A DNA stretch of 60,385 bases from CAG-390 sp045541375 (GCA_045541375.1 JAZQJB010000115.1:1-60385), one strand, 5' to 3'. Counted from the first letter of the stretch, positions 7,373-16,403 are shown. Numbers and translations are program-made. The notes: generated by a model from the sequence alone, not told the origin.

Positions 7373-8611
7373 ATGATAAACGTATCTTTGAAGGACAGGG
7401 AAATACTGCGCGAGCTGGCGGCGCGTAAGGCGGCGCTTGCAAACTGTCCGCGCAACGACGAGATCCTTGCAATGTGGGATAAGCAGGCGAAGGGCTTGCG
7501 CGACACGCCTACGGTGAGATTGCTGTTCTCGAATTTCACGCGCGAGGTCATCACCCCGCGTATGCGTTGCGAGGGCAATGAGGCGCGACGGCTCGAGTGG
7601 CAGCTTCTGTCCTCGATGGTCGGGCGCGAGCTTTTTGACGACGACACTCCCGTTTCGGACAGATTTGACGTAAACGTTTTTGTGAAAGGCTCGCCCTTCG
7701 GCGCACAGCCCGTCATCACCAAAGCAAAGGACTCGATCGGCTTTCATATCGAGCCGCTGACCGACGATATTGAAGCTGATTTCGATATTTTCCTCGGCGG
7801 CGGAATTACGGTCGATATGGAGGGAACGAGGGAATGGTGCGCTCTTGCGGACAGCATTTTCGGCGACATTCTCCCCTCGCGCATTATGCAGGCGTCCCTC
7901 CGCGGTGCGATCACCAATCCGCTTGTGAAGCTGGTCAGCATGGAGACCTACTACATGTCGATGTACGACTGCCCCGAAAAGCTGCACGAGCTGATGGATA
8001 TGGCAACGAAGGTGTACGAGCGGTACTATGATTATCTGGAAGAGAACAAGCTGCTCCTCCCGACGAACGGATTCTCAAGCGTGGCGCAGGAGTCCTTCGC
8101 ATTCACCGACGAGCTCCCCGCCGAGGGCGAGATCACGTCCACAAAGCAGATCTGGGGCTTCCTTGAATCGCAGGAAACCACCGCGGTCTCTCCCGCGATG
8201 TACGGGGAATTCGTTTATCCCTATTTCGACCGCATGGTCAAGCGCTTCGGCTTGCTTTCCTACGGCTGTTGCGAAAGAGTGGACAATATCTGGGTCGATT
8301 ATCTTTCCAAGTGGGATAACCTGCGCAAGCTTTCTGTGTCGCCCTTCAACAACGAAGAACAGATCGGCGAGTACCTGCGCGGCAGCCGAGTCGTATATTA
8401 CAGCAAACCGCGCGCCGAATTCGTGACCGATCCGGGCCCCCTTGATGAGGACGCGATAAGAAAATGCTTCAAGGGCATCAGCTTGGCGGCAAGCGGCTGT
8501 CTGTTTGAGGTAGCACAGAGAGAGGTTGGCACCATCTTCGGCGACTACGCCCGCGGCAAGCGTTACGTTCAGCTCGCGAAGGAAACGATAGCGGAGTATT
8601 GGAGACCTTAA
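7373..8611 (+). CDS. Uroporphyrinogen decarboxylase-like (URO-D family) protein
   Basis: 412 residues with the URO-D/MtaA-type barrel pattern: FDIFLGGGITVDMEG, MASLRGAITNPLVKLVSMETYYMSMYDCPEKLHELMD, ESQETTAVSPAMYGEFVYPYFDRMVKRFGLLSYGCCERVDN and LRKLSVSPFN. In the corrinoid methyltransferase branch a His-x-Cys...Cys set binds zinc; here the equivalent region is YGCCE, so it belongs to the anaerobe-specific URO-D-like group rather than to heme synthesis. Such proteins are usually linked to corrinoid methyl transfer; no corrinoid protein gene is adjacent, so the substrate is unknown. Ribosome site AGGAG (7363-7367) precedes the ATG. Monocistronic, own promoter and terminator. Confidence 0.8.
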   Translation: MINVSLKDREILRELAARKAALANCPRNDEILAMWDKQAKGLRDTPTVRLLFSNFTREVITPRMRCEGNEARRLEWQLLSSMVGRELFDDDTPVSDRFDVNVFVKGSPFGAQPVITKAKDSIGFHIEPLTDDIEADFDIFLGGGITVDMEGTREWCALADSIFGDILPSRIMQASLRGAITNPLVKLVSMETYYMSMYDCPEKLHELMDMATKVYERYYDYLEENKLLLPTNGFSSVAQESFAFTDELPAEGEITSTKQIWGFLESQETTAVSPAMYGEFVYPYFDRMVKRFGLLSYGCCERVDNIWVDYLSKWDNLRKLSVSPFNNEEQIGEYLRGSRVVYYSKPRAEFVTDPGPLDEDAIRKCFKGISLAASGCLFEVAQREVGTIFGDYARGKRYVQLAKETIAEYWRP

Positions 8612-8615
8612 GTAT

Positions 8616-8650
8616 AACCCCCGAAGACTTATGCGAGGTCTTCGGGGGTT
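8616..8650 (+). terminator. Terminator of the URO-D-like gene
   Basis: 13-bp stem AACCCCCGAAGAC / GTCTTCGGGGGTT beginning four bases after the stop codon and followed by TATTTT. Confidence 0.9.
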
Positions 8651-8706
8651 TATTTTAAGTTTAGAATGAAGTAGTATAATCAAGAAAACACGATTGAGGT
8701 GAAAGA

Positions 8707-9381
8707 ATGTTTCATATACTTGTAGCGGACGACGATAAGAACACGCGGTTGTTTTTGCGTGCGGTGCTTGAGGGCGCGGGGTATACCGTGACGGCGGTGA
8801 CGGACGGCGAGGAAGCGCTCGAGGTGATGGAGTGCGAGCACATCGACCTTGCCGTGCTCGACATAATGATGCCGAAGATGGATGGCTACGAGCTGACGCG
8901 CCTTCTTCGCGAATCGAACAACAATCTGCCGATTCTGATGGTCTCGGCAAAGCAGCTCCCTGCGGACAAGCACAAGGGCTTTTCGGTCGGTACGGACGAT
9001 TATATCACCAAGCCCATCGACGACGAGGAGATGCTTTACCGCATCAAGGCACTTTTGCGGCGCGCGAAGATCGCAAGCGAGAGGCGCATCGTGATCGGCG
9101 AGGTCGTGCTTGATTACGATTCCTTCACCGTCAGCCGTGCGGGCGAGGAGCAGACCCTTCCGCAGAAGGAATTTCTTCTTCTTTATAAATTGCTTTCTTA
9201 TCCCGGCAAGATATTCACGCGAATTCAGCTTATGGACGAGATCTGGGGTGCCGACAGCGACACGGGTTGGGAGACGGTGACGGTGCATATCGGCAGACTC
9301 CGCAAGAGATTTGAGGGTTGGCGAGAATTCGAGATCGAGTCTGTGCGCGGGCTCGGATATAAGGCGGTGAAAAAGGTATGA
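8707..9381 (+). CDS. OmpR/PhoB-type response regulator
   Basis: 224 residues. Receiver domain residues 1-118: acidic pocket Asp8-Asp10, phospho-acceptor Asp52 in VLDIMMPKMDG, Ser in LMVSAKQ, and Lys in DDYITKPID. A winged-helix output domain follows (LPQKEFLLLYKLLSYPGKIFTR...GLGYKAVKKV). Ribosome site GAGGTGAAAG precedes the ATG; a TATAAT at 8675-8680 is the likely -10. The stop overlaps the kinase start by four bases (ATGA), so the two are co-translated. Target genes are not evident from the neighbours. Confidence 0.93.
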   Translation: MFHILVADDDKNTRLFLRAVLEGAGYTVTAVTDGEEALEVMECEHIDLAVLDIMMPKMDGYELTRLLRESNNNLPILMVSAKQLPADKHKGFSVGTDDYITKPIDDEEMLYRIKALLRRAKIASERRIVIGEVVLDYDSFTVSRAGEEQTLPQKEFLLLYKLLSYPGKIFTRIQLMDEIWGADSDTGWETVTVHIGRLRKRFEGWREFEIESVRGLGYKAVKKV

Positions 9382-10466
9382 GCAAGGAAAAGAACGTAAA
9401 TATTGATTTCAACGAGCAAAAACAGCGTTTTTCGCTGACTTTGCTCTTCGGAGCGGTGGTGTTTCTGATACTTTTGACCGCCATCGCGCTTTCCGTGATC
9501 GCAATGTTCTGGCTTGCGTGGCTCGGGATCATCGGAAGCGAGGCGGGCGAGATCAGGTTCGGCTCGGTGCTCTTGTTTATGTCGGGCATCAGCCTTATTA
9601 TCGGCTCGCTGATCGCGATCCTGCTCGGAAAGATACCGCTTGACCCGATCAACAAGCTCGTCAACGGTATGAACAGCCTCGCGGCGGGCAATTTCAAGAC
9701 GAGGATCGAGTATGGCAAGCTTGAACGCCATCCCACCTTCAACGAGATCACCGAAAGCTTCAACACTCTTGCCGAGGAGCTTGAAAATACCGAGGTACTG
9801 AGAAGCGATTTCATCAATAATTTTTCGCACGAATTCAAGACTCCGATCGTGTCGATCGCGGGCTTTGCGAAACTGCTCAAAAAGGGCAACCTCACCGAGG
9901 AGCAGAGGGTGCAGTATCTTGACGCCATCGAGGAGGAGTCGATGCGGCTTTCCTATATGGCGACCAACGTGCTCAATATGACGAAGGTGGAGAATCAGAC
10001 GATCCTTTCGGACGTCACGCGCTTCAACCTCTCCGAGCAGGTGCGCGACGTGCTTTTGTTGCTTGAAAACGGTTGGACAAAGAAGAACATCGATCTTCAG
10101 CCCGATTTCGATGAATTCGAGATCGAGGCAAACGAGGAGCTCTTAAAGCAGGTCTGGATAAATCTCATCGACAACGCGGTGAAATTCGCGCCGAGGTGCG
10201 GCACGGTCGCGCTCGATATCGCCGAAGCGGGGGAGAGCATTGCGGTCACGGTTTCGAACACGGGCAAGGATATCGACCCCGAAAAGCTCCCGAAGATCTT
10301 TAATAAATTCTACCAAGCAGACGAATCCCACGCGAGTGAGGGCAACGGCATCGGACTTGCCATCGTCAAAAGAGTCGTCGATCTCCACGGCGGCAAGGTC
10401 ACCGTCAAGAGCCAAAACGGAATGACCTCATTTACCGTCGAATTGCCGAGAAGGCAGTCGAGGTAG
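9378..10466 (+). CDS. Sensor histidine kinase
   Basis: 362 residues. Two membrane segments (about 22-50 and 62-84) enclose a very short outside loop of roughly ten residues, so the sensor probably reads the membrane or a membrane partner rather than a soluble ligand. HAMP region about 85-135, dimerisation domain with His151 in NNFSHEFKTP, ATPase domain with N box LLKQVWINLIDNAVKFAP, G1 SNTGKDIDPEKL, and G2 GNGIGLAIVKRVVDLHGG. Cognate partner of the regulator immediately upstream (four-base overlap). Confidence 0.93.
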   Translation: MSKEKNVNIDFNEQKQRFSLTLLFGAVVFLILLTAIALSVIAMFWLAWLGIIGSEAGEIRFGSVLLFMSGISLIIGSLIAILLGKIPLDPINKLVNGMNSLAAGNFKTRIEYGKLERHPTFNEITESFNTLAEELENTEVLRSDFINNFSHEFKTPIVSIAGFAKLLKKGNLTEEQRVQYLDAIEEESMRLSYMATNVLNMTKVENQTILSDVTRFNLSEQVRDVLLLLENGWTKKNIDLQPDFDEFEIEANEELLKQVWINLIDNAVKFAPRCGTVALDIAEAGESIAVTVSNTGKDIDPEKLPKIFNKFYQADESHASEGNGIGLAIVKRVVDLHGGKVTVKSQNGMTSFTVELPRRQSR

Positions 10467-10486
10467 TAGTGAAAAATGAATTATAT

Positions 10487-10530
10487 AACTCGGATATTAT
10501 GAAGCAAAAACTTCTTAATATCCGAGTTTT
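10487..10530 (+). terminator. Terminator of the two-component operon
   Basis: 13-bp stem AACTCGGATATTA / TAATATCCGAGTT with a 16-base loop and a following TTGTTTTG tract, 20 bases after the kinase stop. Confidence 0.8.
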
Positions 10531-10549
10531 GTTTTGTGCCTTTTCCGAT

Positions 10550-10913
10550 ATGCAGTACAGACTCCGCCACCCCTCATTCGTCACGCTCACGCGTGCCACC
10601 TTCTCCCAAGATCCGGGAGAAGGCTAATTAGTTGGTTCGCTCTTCTTTGCTTTTCAGCGAACACCGTTTGGGATAAGATCGTTTGTTGGTCAAATAGGAA
10701 TATTTTATTGAAATAGTTAGCAAAAACTCCATTACAATCGCGAAATTATATAAATAAAAATATTCCTCTTTGCATAAACAAAATTAACACGATAAACGAT
10801 GTTCGCTGAATTTCAAAATTACAGTGCCCAACCCTATGCCTTCTCCCGGATCTTGGGAGAAGGTGGCACGCGTGAGCGTGACGAATGAGGGGTGGCGGAG
10901 TCTGTACTGCATA
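10550..10913. mobile_element. MITE-like element with 75-bp hairpin-bearing inverted ends
   Basis: The left end (10550-10627: TGCAGTACAGACTCCGCCAC ... CTTCTCCCAAGATCCGGGAG) is repeated inverted and nearly perfectly at 10836-10913. Each end itself contains small hairpins (CACGCTCACGCGTG; CTTCTCCCAAGATCCGGGAGAAG). The core carries a second inverted pair, GGAATATTTTATT (about 10697) and AATAAAAATATTCC (about 10755), and the phrase AAACGATGTTCGCTGAA (10795-10811) that recurs in the element at 27289-27754. No coding frame is present. A related copy with different hairpin sequences is at 55095-55402. Confidence 0.85.
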
Positions 10914-11051
10914 AACGACAAACGCACTTATTGGCGCTAAACTTTTTAAGGTTACACTTTTCTTTGAAAATGAATATATGTTTAGTTTCAGTTTATTGAA
11001 TGATTGTATAATTCTATTGTAAGATCAAGAATAATGCCAAAGGAGGCAAAG

Positions 11052-12866
11052 ATGAACGAAGTAAAAAAGCCAAAGAAAACGATGCTGGTGTTTTATCTCG
11101 TCACGCTTGCGATCGTGATGGTGATAAATATGGTGCTTGTGCCCTTCATCAGTGATATGCAGATCAAGGATACCGATTACGGAACCTTTATGACTATGAC
11201 CGAGACGGGTGATATCGGGCAAGTGCAGATCGTCGAGTCGGAAAACTATATTCTTTTTACAGACAAGGCGGAAAAGCAGATCTATAAGACCGGTATAGTC
11301 AGTGATCCCGGACTCACCGAACGCCTGCACAGTGTCGGCGCGAAATTTGCGGGCGAGATCATTGAGCAGCCCTCGATGTTCTCGCAACTGCTCTTCAACT
11401 GGATACTTCCCATAGGCGGATTTATGCTGATCGGCAACCTCATCTCGCGCCACATGATGAAAAAGATGGGCGGGCAGAACTCGATGATGTTCAATATGGG
11501 CAAGAGTAACGCAAAGGTCTACGTCAAATCCTCGGGCGGAATCAAGTTTAGCGACGTTGCGGGCGAGGACGAGGCAAAGGAAAACCTCGCAGAGATCGTC
11601 GATTATCTCCACAACCCGAAGAAGTACGAGGAGGTCGGCGCAAAGATGCCCAAGGGTCTGCTCCTCGTCGGCCCTCCCGGCACGGGTAAGACAATGCTCG
11701 CAAAAGCCGTCGCGGGCGAGGCAAACGTGCCCTTTTTCTCGATGTCGGGATCTGAATTTGTCGAAATGTTCGTCGGTATGGGCGCGTCAAAGGTGCGCGA
11801 CCTCTTCAAACAGGCAAAGGAAAAGGCACCCTGCATCGTGTTTATCGACGAGATCGACGCCATCGGCGGCAAGCGCGACGGAATCGGCGGCAGAAACGAC
11901 GAGCGCGAGCAGACTCTCAATCAGCTTCTCACCGAAATGGACGGATTCGAGGGCAACACGGGCGTCGTCATCCTTGCGGCGACTAACCGCCCCGAAACTC
12001 TCGACCCCGCGCTGACTCGACCCGGCAGATTCGACCGCCGCGTGCCCGTCGAGCTTCCCGATCTCAAGGGGCGTGAGGAGATCCTTCGCGTCCATGCGCA
12101 GAAGATAAAGGTCGAGCCGAACGTTGATTACACGCAGATCGCGCGAATGGCATCGGGCGCATCGGGCGCGGAGCTTGCGAACATCGTCAACGAAGCCGCC
12201 CTGCGCGCTGTTCGTCAGGGCAGGGGAGCCGCCTCGCAGGCTGACCTCGAGGAAAGCATAGAGACCGTCATCGCGGGTTATCAGAAGAAGAACGCTATCT
12301 TGACCGACAAGGAAAAGATGATCGTTGCATATCATGAGATAGGCCACGCGCTCGTTGCGGCAAAGCAGTCGAATTCCGCGCCCGTGCAGAAGATCACGAT
12401 CGTCCCCCGCACCTCGGGTGCACTCGGTTACACGATGCAGGTCGACGAGGGCAATCACTATCTGATGACGAAGGCGGAGATCGAAAACAAGATCGCAACC
12501 TACACGGGCGGACGCGCGGCGGAGGAGATCGCGGTCGGCATGGTCACAACCGGTGCCTCGAACGATATCGAGCAGGCAACGAAGCTCGCCCGCGCTATGA
12601 TAACCCGCTTCGGTATGGACGACGATTTCGGTATGGTCGCGTTCGAGACCGTGACGAATCAGTATCTCGGCGGCGACACCTCGCTTTCCTGCTCGGCAGA
12701 AACGCAGTCAAAGATCGACGAGCGGGTCGTTTCGCTCGTGAAAAAACAGTATGAAAAGGCGAAAGCGATACTCGTCGAAAACAAAAAGAAGCTCGATGAG
12801 CTCGCGCAGTTCCTTTATATCAACGAAACGATCACCGGTGAGCAATTTATGACAATTCTCGAATAG
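11052..12866 (+). CDS. ftsH: ATP-dependent zinc metalloprotease FtsH
   Basis: 604 residues from the ATG at 11052 with AGGAGG five bases upstream (an earlier in-frame ATG lacks a ribosome site). Membrane segments at about 10-33 and 112-132 bracket a short outside domain. AAA domain: Walker A GPPGTGKT (207-214), Walker B IVFIDEIDA, second-region-of-homology TNRPETLDPALTRPGRFDRR. Protease domain: zinc site HEIGH (about 428-432) and third ligand region near GASNDIEQAT. It degrades misassembled membrane proteins and regulatory proteins in an ATP-dependent manner. The protein is short at the C terminus compared with many homologues. A TATAAT at 11007-11012 is the likely -10. Confidence 0.96.
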   Translation: MNEVKKPKKTMLVFYLVTLAIVMVINMVLVPFISDMQIKDTDYGTFMTMTETGDIGQVQIVESENYILFTDKAEKQIYKTGIVSDPGLTERLHSVGAKFAGEIIEQPSMFSQLLFNWILPIGGFMLIGNLISRHMMKKMGGQNSMMFNMGKSNAKVYVKSSGGIKFSDVAGEDEAKENLAEIVDYLHNPKKYEEVGAKMPKGLLLVGPPGTGKTMLAKAVAGEANVPFFSMSGSEFVEMFVGMGASKVRDLFKQAKEKAPCIVFIDEIDAIGGKRDGIGGRNDEREQTLNQLLTEMDGFEGNTGVVILAATNRPETLDPALTRPGRFDRRVPVELPDLKGREEILRVHAQKIKVEPNVDYTQIARMASGASGAELANIVNEAALRAVRQGRGAASQADLEESIETVIAGYQKKNAILTDKEKMIVAYHEIGHALVAAKQSNSAPVQKITIVPRTSGALGYTMQVDEGNHYLMTKAEIENKIATYTGGRAAEEIAVGMVTTGASNDIEQATKLARAMITRFGMDDDFGMVAFETVTNQYLGGDTSLSCSAETQSKIDERVVSLVKKQYEKAKAILVENKKKLDELAQFLYINETITGEQFMTILE

Positions 12867-12867
12867 C

Positions 12868-13062
12868 CAATTGTAAAACTGCGTTTTACAATTGAGACCC
12901 GCGCGGCGGGGATACGCGCGCTTATCGCCGCTTGCCAAAATCTGCGATTTTGGCAGCTCCCCTCGGCGCGCGGACTCGCTTTGCTCGTCTTAGCGGTGTT
13001 TTTTCGGCGGCAAAGCCCCCGAAAAAACGGATTTAATTAAAAGTTGCGTAATTTTACAATTG
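12868..13062. mobile_element. Small MITE-like element with CAATTGTAAAA ends
   Basis: Begins two bases after the ftsH stop with a perfect hairpin CAATTGTAAAAC / GTTTTACAATTG (12868-12894) and ends with ATTTTACAATTG (13051-13062), the inverted form of the start. Inside are GCCAAAATC-TGC-GATTTTGGC (12934-12954) and TTTTTTCGG...CCGAAAAAA hairpins. No coding frame. The opening phrase CCAATTGTAAA.CTG.GTTTTACA recurs at 19206-19228 beside the AI-2E gene. Confidence 0.65.
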
Positions 13063-13094
13063 ACTAAGTATTCTCGAAAACAAGGAGTAAGGCA

Positions 13095-14084
13095 ATGAAG
13101 AAATCGACAAAGGTCGCCGTTGCGACCGCCGCGGGAGTTGCGGCAAGCGCGGCGGTGTCATATACGATAACAAGGAAGCTCGTTGAGCTTGCGATATACC
13201 GCCAAAAGCCGAAAAAGCTCGAGCAAAAACGCCCGCGGGTCAGCCGCGCGAACAATACCGATGAATTTTTGGCTTATGCGGACAAATGCGCAAGCGAGCT
13301 TGCGGAAAAAGAGAGCATCATCTCGGTGAATATCAGAGGCCGCGACGGCGTGTACCTCGCGGGGCATTGGTATCCTTGCGAGGGCGCAAAAAGGATAATC
13401 GTCGCCATGCACGGCTGGCGCTCGGCTTGGAATTACGATTTCAGTATGATCGCGGATTTCTGGCACCGCGAGGGCTGCAGCGTCCTTTTCGCCGAGCAGC
13501 GCGGTCAGAACAACAGCGGCGGTAACTACATCACCTTCGGCCATCTCGAGCGTTACGATTGCCTCGATTGGGTCAATTACGTGAACGCGCATTATGCCGA
13601 GGATCTGCCGATCTACCTCGCGGGAATCTCAATGGGAGCCTCGACGGTGCTGATGACGGCTTCGCTCGATCTGCCCGACAACGTCAGGGGCATAATGTCG
13701 GATTGCGGCTTCACCTCGGCCTACGACATCTGGAGCCACGTTGTAAGTCACAATCTGCACATCCCCTACGGCTTGCACGGCTATATGATCGACGAGATCT
13801 GCAAAAAGAAACTCAAAGTCGATTCAAGAAACATCACGACCCTCGCCGCGCTCAACGAAGCGCGCGTGCCCGTCGCCTTCATCCATGGAAGCGACGATTG
13901 CTTCGTCCCCGTCGGGATGACGTATAAAAACTACAAAACCTGTTCCTCGCCAAAGGAATTGCTCATCGTCCCCGGCGCCGACCACGGGCAGAGCTACTAC
14001 ACCGAGCGCGAAAAATACGAGGATTTCACCCGCGCGTTCTGGGCAAAGTACGATAAAGAAAAATGGACCTATTCTGTTGTCTGA
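13095..14084 (+). CDS. Membrane-anchored alpha/beta hydrolase
   Basis: 329 residues. An N-terminal hydrophobic segment (about 7-27, VAVATAAGVAASAAVSYTI) without a cleavage or lipid motif suggests a membrane anchor. The rest is an alpha/beta hydrolase: oxyanion motif MHGWRSAWNYD, nucleophile Ser in GISMGAS (about residue 180), catalytic Asp in IHGSDDCFVP and His in GADHGQSYY. Similar proteins act as esterases or lipases. It heads an operon whose four genes overlap (22, 4 and 29 bases), ending with a PAP2 protein, so a lipid substrate is inferred. Ribosome site AAGGAG precedes the ATG. Confidence 0.85.
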   Translation: MKKSTKVAVATAAGVAASAAVSYTITRKLVELAIYRQKPKKLEQKRPRVSRANNTDEFLAYADKCASELAEKESIISVNIRGRDGVYLAGHWYPCEGAKRIIVAMHGWRSAWNYDFSMIADFWHREGCSVLFAEQRGQNNSGGNYITFGHLERYDCLDWVNYVNAHYAEDLPIYLAGISMGASTVLMTASLDLPDNVRGIMSDCGFTSAYDIWSHVVSHNLHIPYGLHGYMIDEICKKKLKVDSRNITTLAALNEARVPVAFIHGSDDCFVPVGMTYKNYKTCSSPKELLIVPGADHGQSYYTEREKYEDFTRAFWAKYDKEKWTYSVV

Positions 14085-14536
14085 TCTATATCGCCTCGGT
14101 CGGATTGATCTCATTCGCGCTTGGAAGGCTGATCCCGAGAGAGCTTTTGGATGAAAATTCGTTTCCCTTCCGCTCCTTCGGGTTTGAGTCGGGCGGACGG
14201 ATATACGAAAAGCTCGGGATCAAGTCCTGGATGAACCGTCTGCCCGATATGAGCCGTATGCTCCCGCAGATTATGCCGACAAAGAAGCTTGACGGAAAAA
14301 TGACCGAAAAACTGCCGGTTATGATAAAGGAAACCTGCATCGCGGAACTTGTGCATATTCTGCTCATCCCCGCGGGATTCGGCTGCCTTTTCATCTGGCG
14401 TGGCACGGGCGGAATGATCTTCACGGTGGCTTATGAGATCTTTAATTTCCTGTTTATTCTGATACAAAGATACACCCGCCCGAGGCTTATCGGGCTTTAC
14501 CGGAGAGTGCTTGCAAAGGAGGCTTGCGCGAATTGA
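14063..14536 (+). CDS. CrtO-like (glycosyl-diaponeurosporenoate acyltransferase family) membrane protein
   Basis: 157 residues with two to three membrane segments (about 5-20, 92-112, 118-137). The pattern YEKLGIKSWMNRLPDMSRMLP, then IKETCIAELVHILLIP and FILIQRYTRPRL matches the family of CrtO, which adds a fatty acid to the sugar of staphyloxanthin; in Clostridia members of this family occur without carotenoid genes and are thought to acylate other glycolipids. It overlaps the hydrolase gene by 22 bases and the glycosyltransferase start by four, so it is co-translated with a glycosyltransferase. That context supports acylation of a glycolipid; the substrate is inference. Confidence 0.65.
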   Translation: MDLFCCLIYIASVGLISFALGRLIPRELLDENSFPFRSFGFESGGRIYEKLGIKSWMNRLPDMSRMLPQIMPTKKLDGKMTEKLPVMIKETCIAELVHILLIPAGFGCLFIWRGTGGMIFTVAYEIFNFLFILIQRYTRPRLIGLYRRVLAKEACAN

Positions 14537-15666
14537 AAACGCTTATACTGAGCTGCAACACGGGCGAGGGGCACAATTCCTGCGCCCGCGCGATAAAGGA
14601 ATATTTTGATAGCAAAAAAGAGGAATGCGTGATCGCGGACGGCCTCGGATTCATCTCCAACACCACCTCGGACGTTATGTCGCGCGGACATTCCTACATT
14701 TACAAGCATCTGCCGTGGCTGAGCCGTCACGGGTATAATTACGCGGAAAGCCACACGGCGTACTACGGCGAAAACACGCCGCTATATAAATATTTCACGC
14801 AGGGCGGCGAGAAGCTTTACCGATATATAAGCCTCGGCGGCTTCGATCGTGTCATTTGTACGCACGTTTTTACCGCTTTTATGCTGACTCGGATGCTCGA
14901 CGATCATCCGATGAAGCTTGCCACTTGCTTTGTCGCGACCGATTATTCTTCCTATCCCGCCATCGAAAAAAGCGATCTCGACTTCTATTTCGTCCCCGAC
15001 GAGTCTCTGATCCCCGTCTATACCGAGCACGGCATTCCGCGCGAGAAACTCTCTGTAAGCGGCATTCCCGTAAGGAAAATGTTTTATGAAAAAAGACCCG
15101 CCGCCGAGGCAAAGTCCGCCGTCGGCATCGACCCGACGCACAAGCATCTGCTCATAATGTGCGGAAGCATGGGCTGCGGCCCGATGAAGCAGGTGCTCCG
15201 GGGTCTTTCGCAAAAGATAGGGGAAAATATAGATATAAGCGTCGTCTGCGGCAACAATTCGGAGCTGCATGGCTGCCTTTCAAAGCAATACGCAGACAAC
15301 AAAAACATACATATAAGGGGCTTTGTCGAGGATATGTCGCTTTTGATGGAGAGTAGCGACCTCTATCTGACCAAGCCCGGCGGCATCAGCACCTGCGAGG
15401 CGGCACAGATGGAGCTCCCGATGGTGCTGATCGATGCCGTCGCGGGCGTTGAGAAGTACAATATGAGCTTCTTCGTCGAAAGCGGCGGCGCAGTCACCGC
15501 AAGCACGACGTCGGAGCTTTGCGACCTCTGCCTTTCCTTGCTGAAGGACGACGGGATCAGGGCATGTATGAAACAGAGGCTCTCCGAAATAAAGAAGAGC
15601 CAAGCCGCCGCGACTATATATGATACTATGAAAGATTATGAAAAAGAAGTTAAAACCCGAGTTTGA
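14533..15666 (+). CDS. MGDG synthase/UgtP-like glycosyltransferase
   Basis: 377 residues if translation begins at TTG 14533, ten bases after AGGAGG (14517-14522); the TTG at 14524 is only one base from that site. The N terminus TLILSCNTGEGHNSCARAIKEYF is the lipid-acceptor motif of diacylglycerol glycosyltransferases (MGDG synthase/UgtP), and the nucleotide-sugar site is seen in MCGSMGCGPMKQVLRGL and LYLTKPGGISTCEAAQMELPMVL. It should transfer a sugar from a nucleotide donor to a lipid at the inner membrane face. Stop and start overlap with the CrtO-like gene (TTGA). With the acyltransferase and PAP2 genes it forms a coherent glycolipid operon. Confidence 0.85.
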   Translation: MKTLILSCNTGEGHNSCARAIKEYFDSKKEECVIADGLGFISNTTSDVMSRGHSYIYKHLPWLSRHGYNYAESHTAYYGENTPLYKYFTQGGEKLYRYISLGGFDRVICTHVFTAFMLTRMLDDHPMKLATCFVATDYSSYPAIEKSDLDFYFVPDESLIPVYTEHGIPREKLSVSGIPVRKMFYEKRPAAEAKSAVGIDPTHKHLLIMCGSMGCGPMKQVLRGLSQKIGENIDISVVCGNNSELHGCLSKQYADNKNIHIRGFVEDMSLLMESSDLYLTKPGGISTCEAAQMELPMVLIDAVAGVEKYNMSFFVESGGAVTASTTSELCDLCLSLLKDDGIRACMKQRLSEIKKSQAAATIYDTMKDYEKEVKTRV

Positions 15667-16330
15667 TCTTCGAAGATTCGTTCTCGGAACTCTCCGACCC
15701 GAGCAGACCCGTCACCTGTGGCTGCTCCTCTATTGGCCGATCTACGGATTTTTCTTCTTCTTTGTGGAAAAGATCTACCGCCCCGAGGGGTATTATTCGG
15801 TCCATTGCCCCCTCGACGACGCGATCCCCTTTTGCGAGCTGTTCCTGATCCCCTATCTTTTCTGGTTCGTCTATCTGATCGGAATGCACGTCTACACGCT
15901 GATATACGACGTTTCGGCGTTCAAGAAGATGATGTATTTCATCATGATGACCTACTCGGCGACGATAATCATCTATCTCCTTTTCCCCACCTGCCAGGAT
16001 TTGCGCCCCGCGGAATTCGAGAGGGATAATTTTCTGACGCGGTTTATGGCGAGCTACTACGCATTCGATACCAACACCAACGTCTGCCCGTCGATACACG
16101 TCACGGGCTCCCTTGCGGTGATGTTCACGTCCTTCCATTGCAATGACTTCGGCAAGGGAACGAAGGTGGCGTTTGCCGTGACGGGCGTGCTGATCGCGAT
16201 CTCCACGGTTTTCGTCAAGCAACACTCCATCCTCGACCTTCTCGCCGCCCTCCCATTCTGCGCGGTGGCGTATGCGCTGTGTTTTGGGATCGGGCGGGGG
16301 GTTAAAAAGCAAGAATTTTTCGCGGCTTAA
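15638..16330 (+). CDS. PAP2-superfamily membrane phosphatase/transferase
   Basis: 230 residues with five to six membrane segments. The C-terminal PAP2 signature is NVCPSIHVTGSLAV (active His in SIH) and VFVKQHSILDLLAAL (nucleophile His in KQH), with the more distant first motif region PTCQDLRP. The form resembles inositol-phosphoceramide-synthase-like PAP2 proteins more than UppP. Likely removes or exchanges a lipid phosphate head group. It overlaps the glycosyltransferase gene by 29 bases and closes the operon; a lipid phosphate step linked to glycolipid synthesis is inferred. Confidence 0.85.
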   Translation: MKKKLKPEFDLRRFVLGTLRPEQTRHLWLLLYWPIYGFFFFFVEKIYRPEGYYSVHCPLDDAIPFCELFLIPYLFWFVYLIGMHVYTLIYDVSAFKKMMYFIMMTYSATIIIYLLFPTCQDLRPAEFERDNFLTRFMASYYAFDTNTNVCPSIHVTGSLAVMFTSFHCNDFGKGTKVAFAVTGVLIAISTVFVKQHSILDLLAALPFCAVAYALCFGIGRGVKKQEFFAA

Positions 16331-16403
16331 TTATGCCGAAGGCGTGTATGGCATCAATCCGTGGGGTTGTTTGTCGGATTTTGGTATTAATAATTAAAAA
16401 GGA

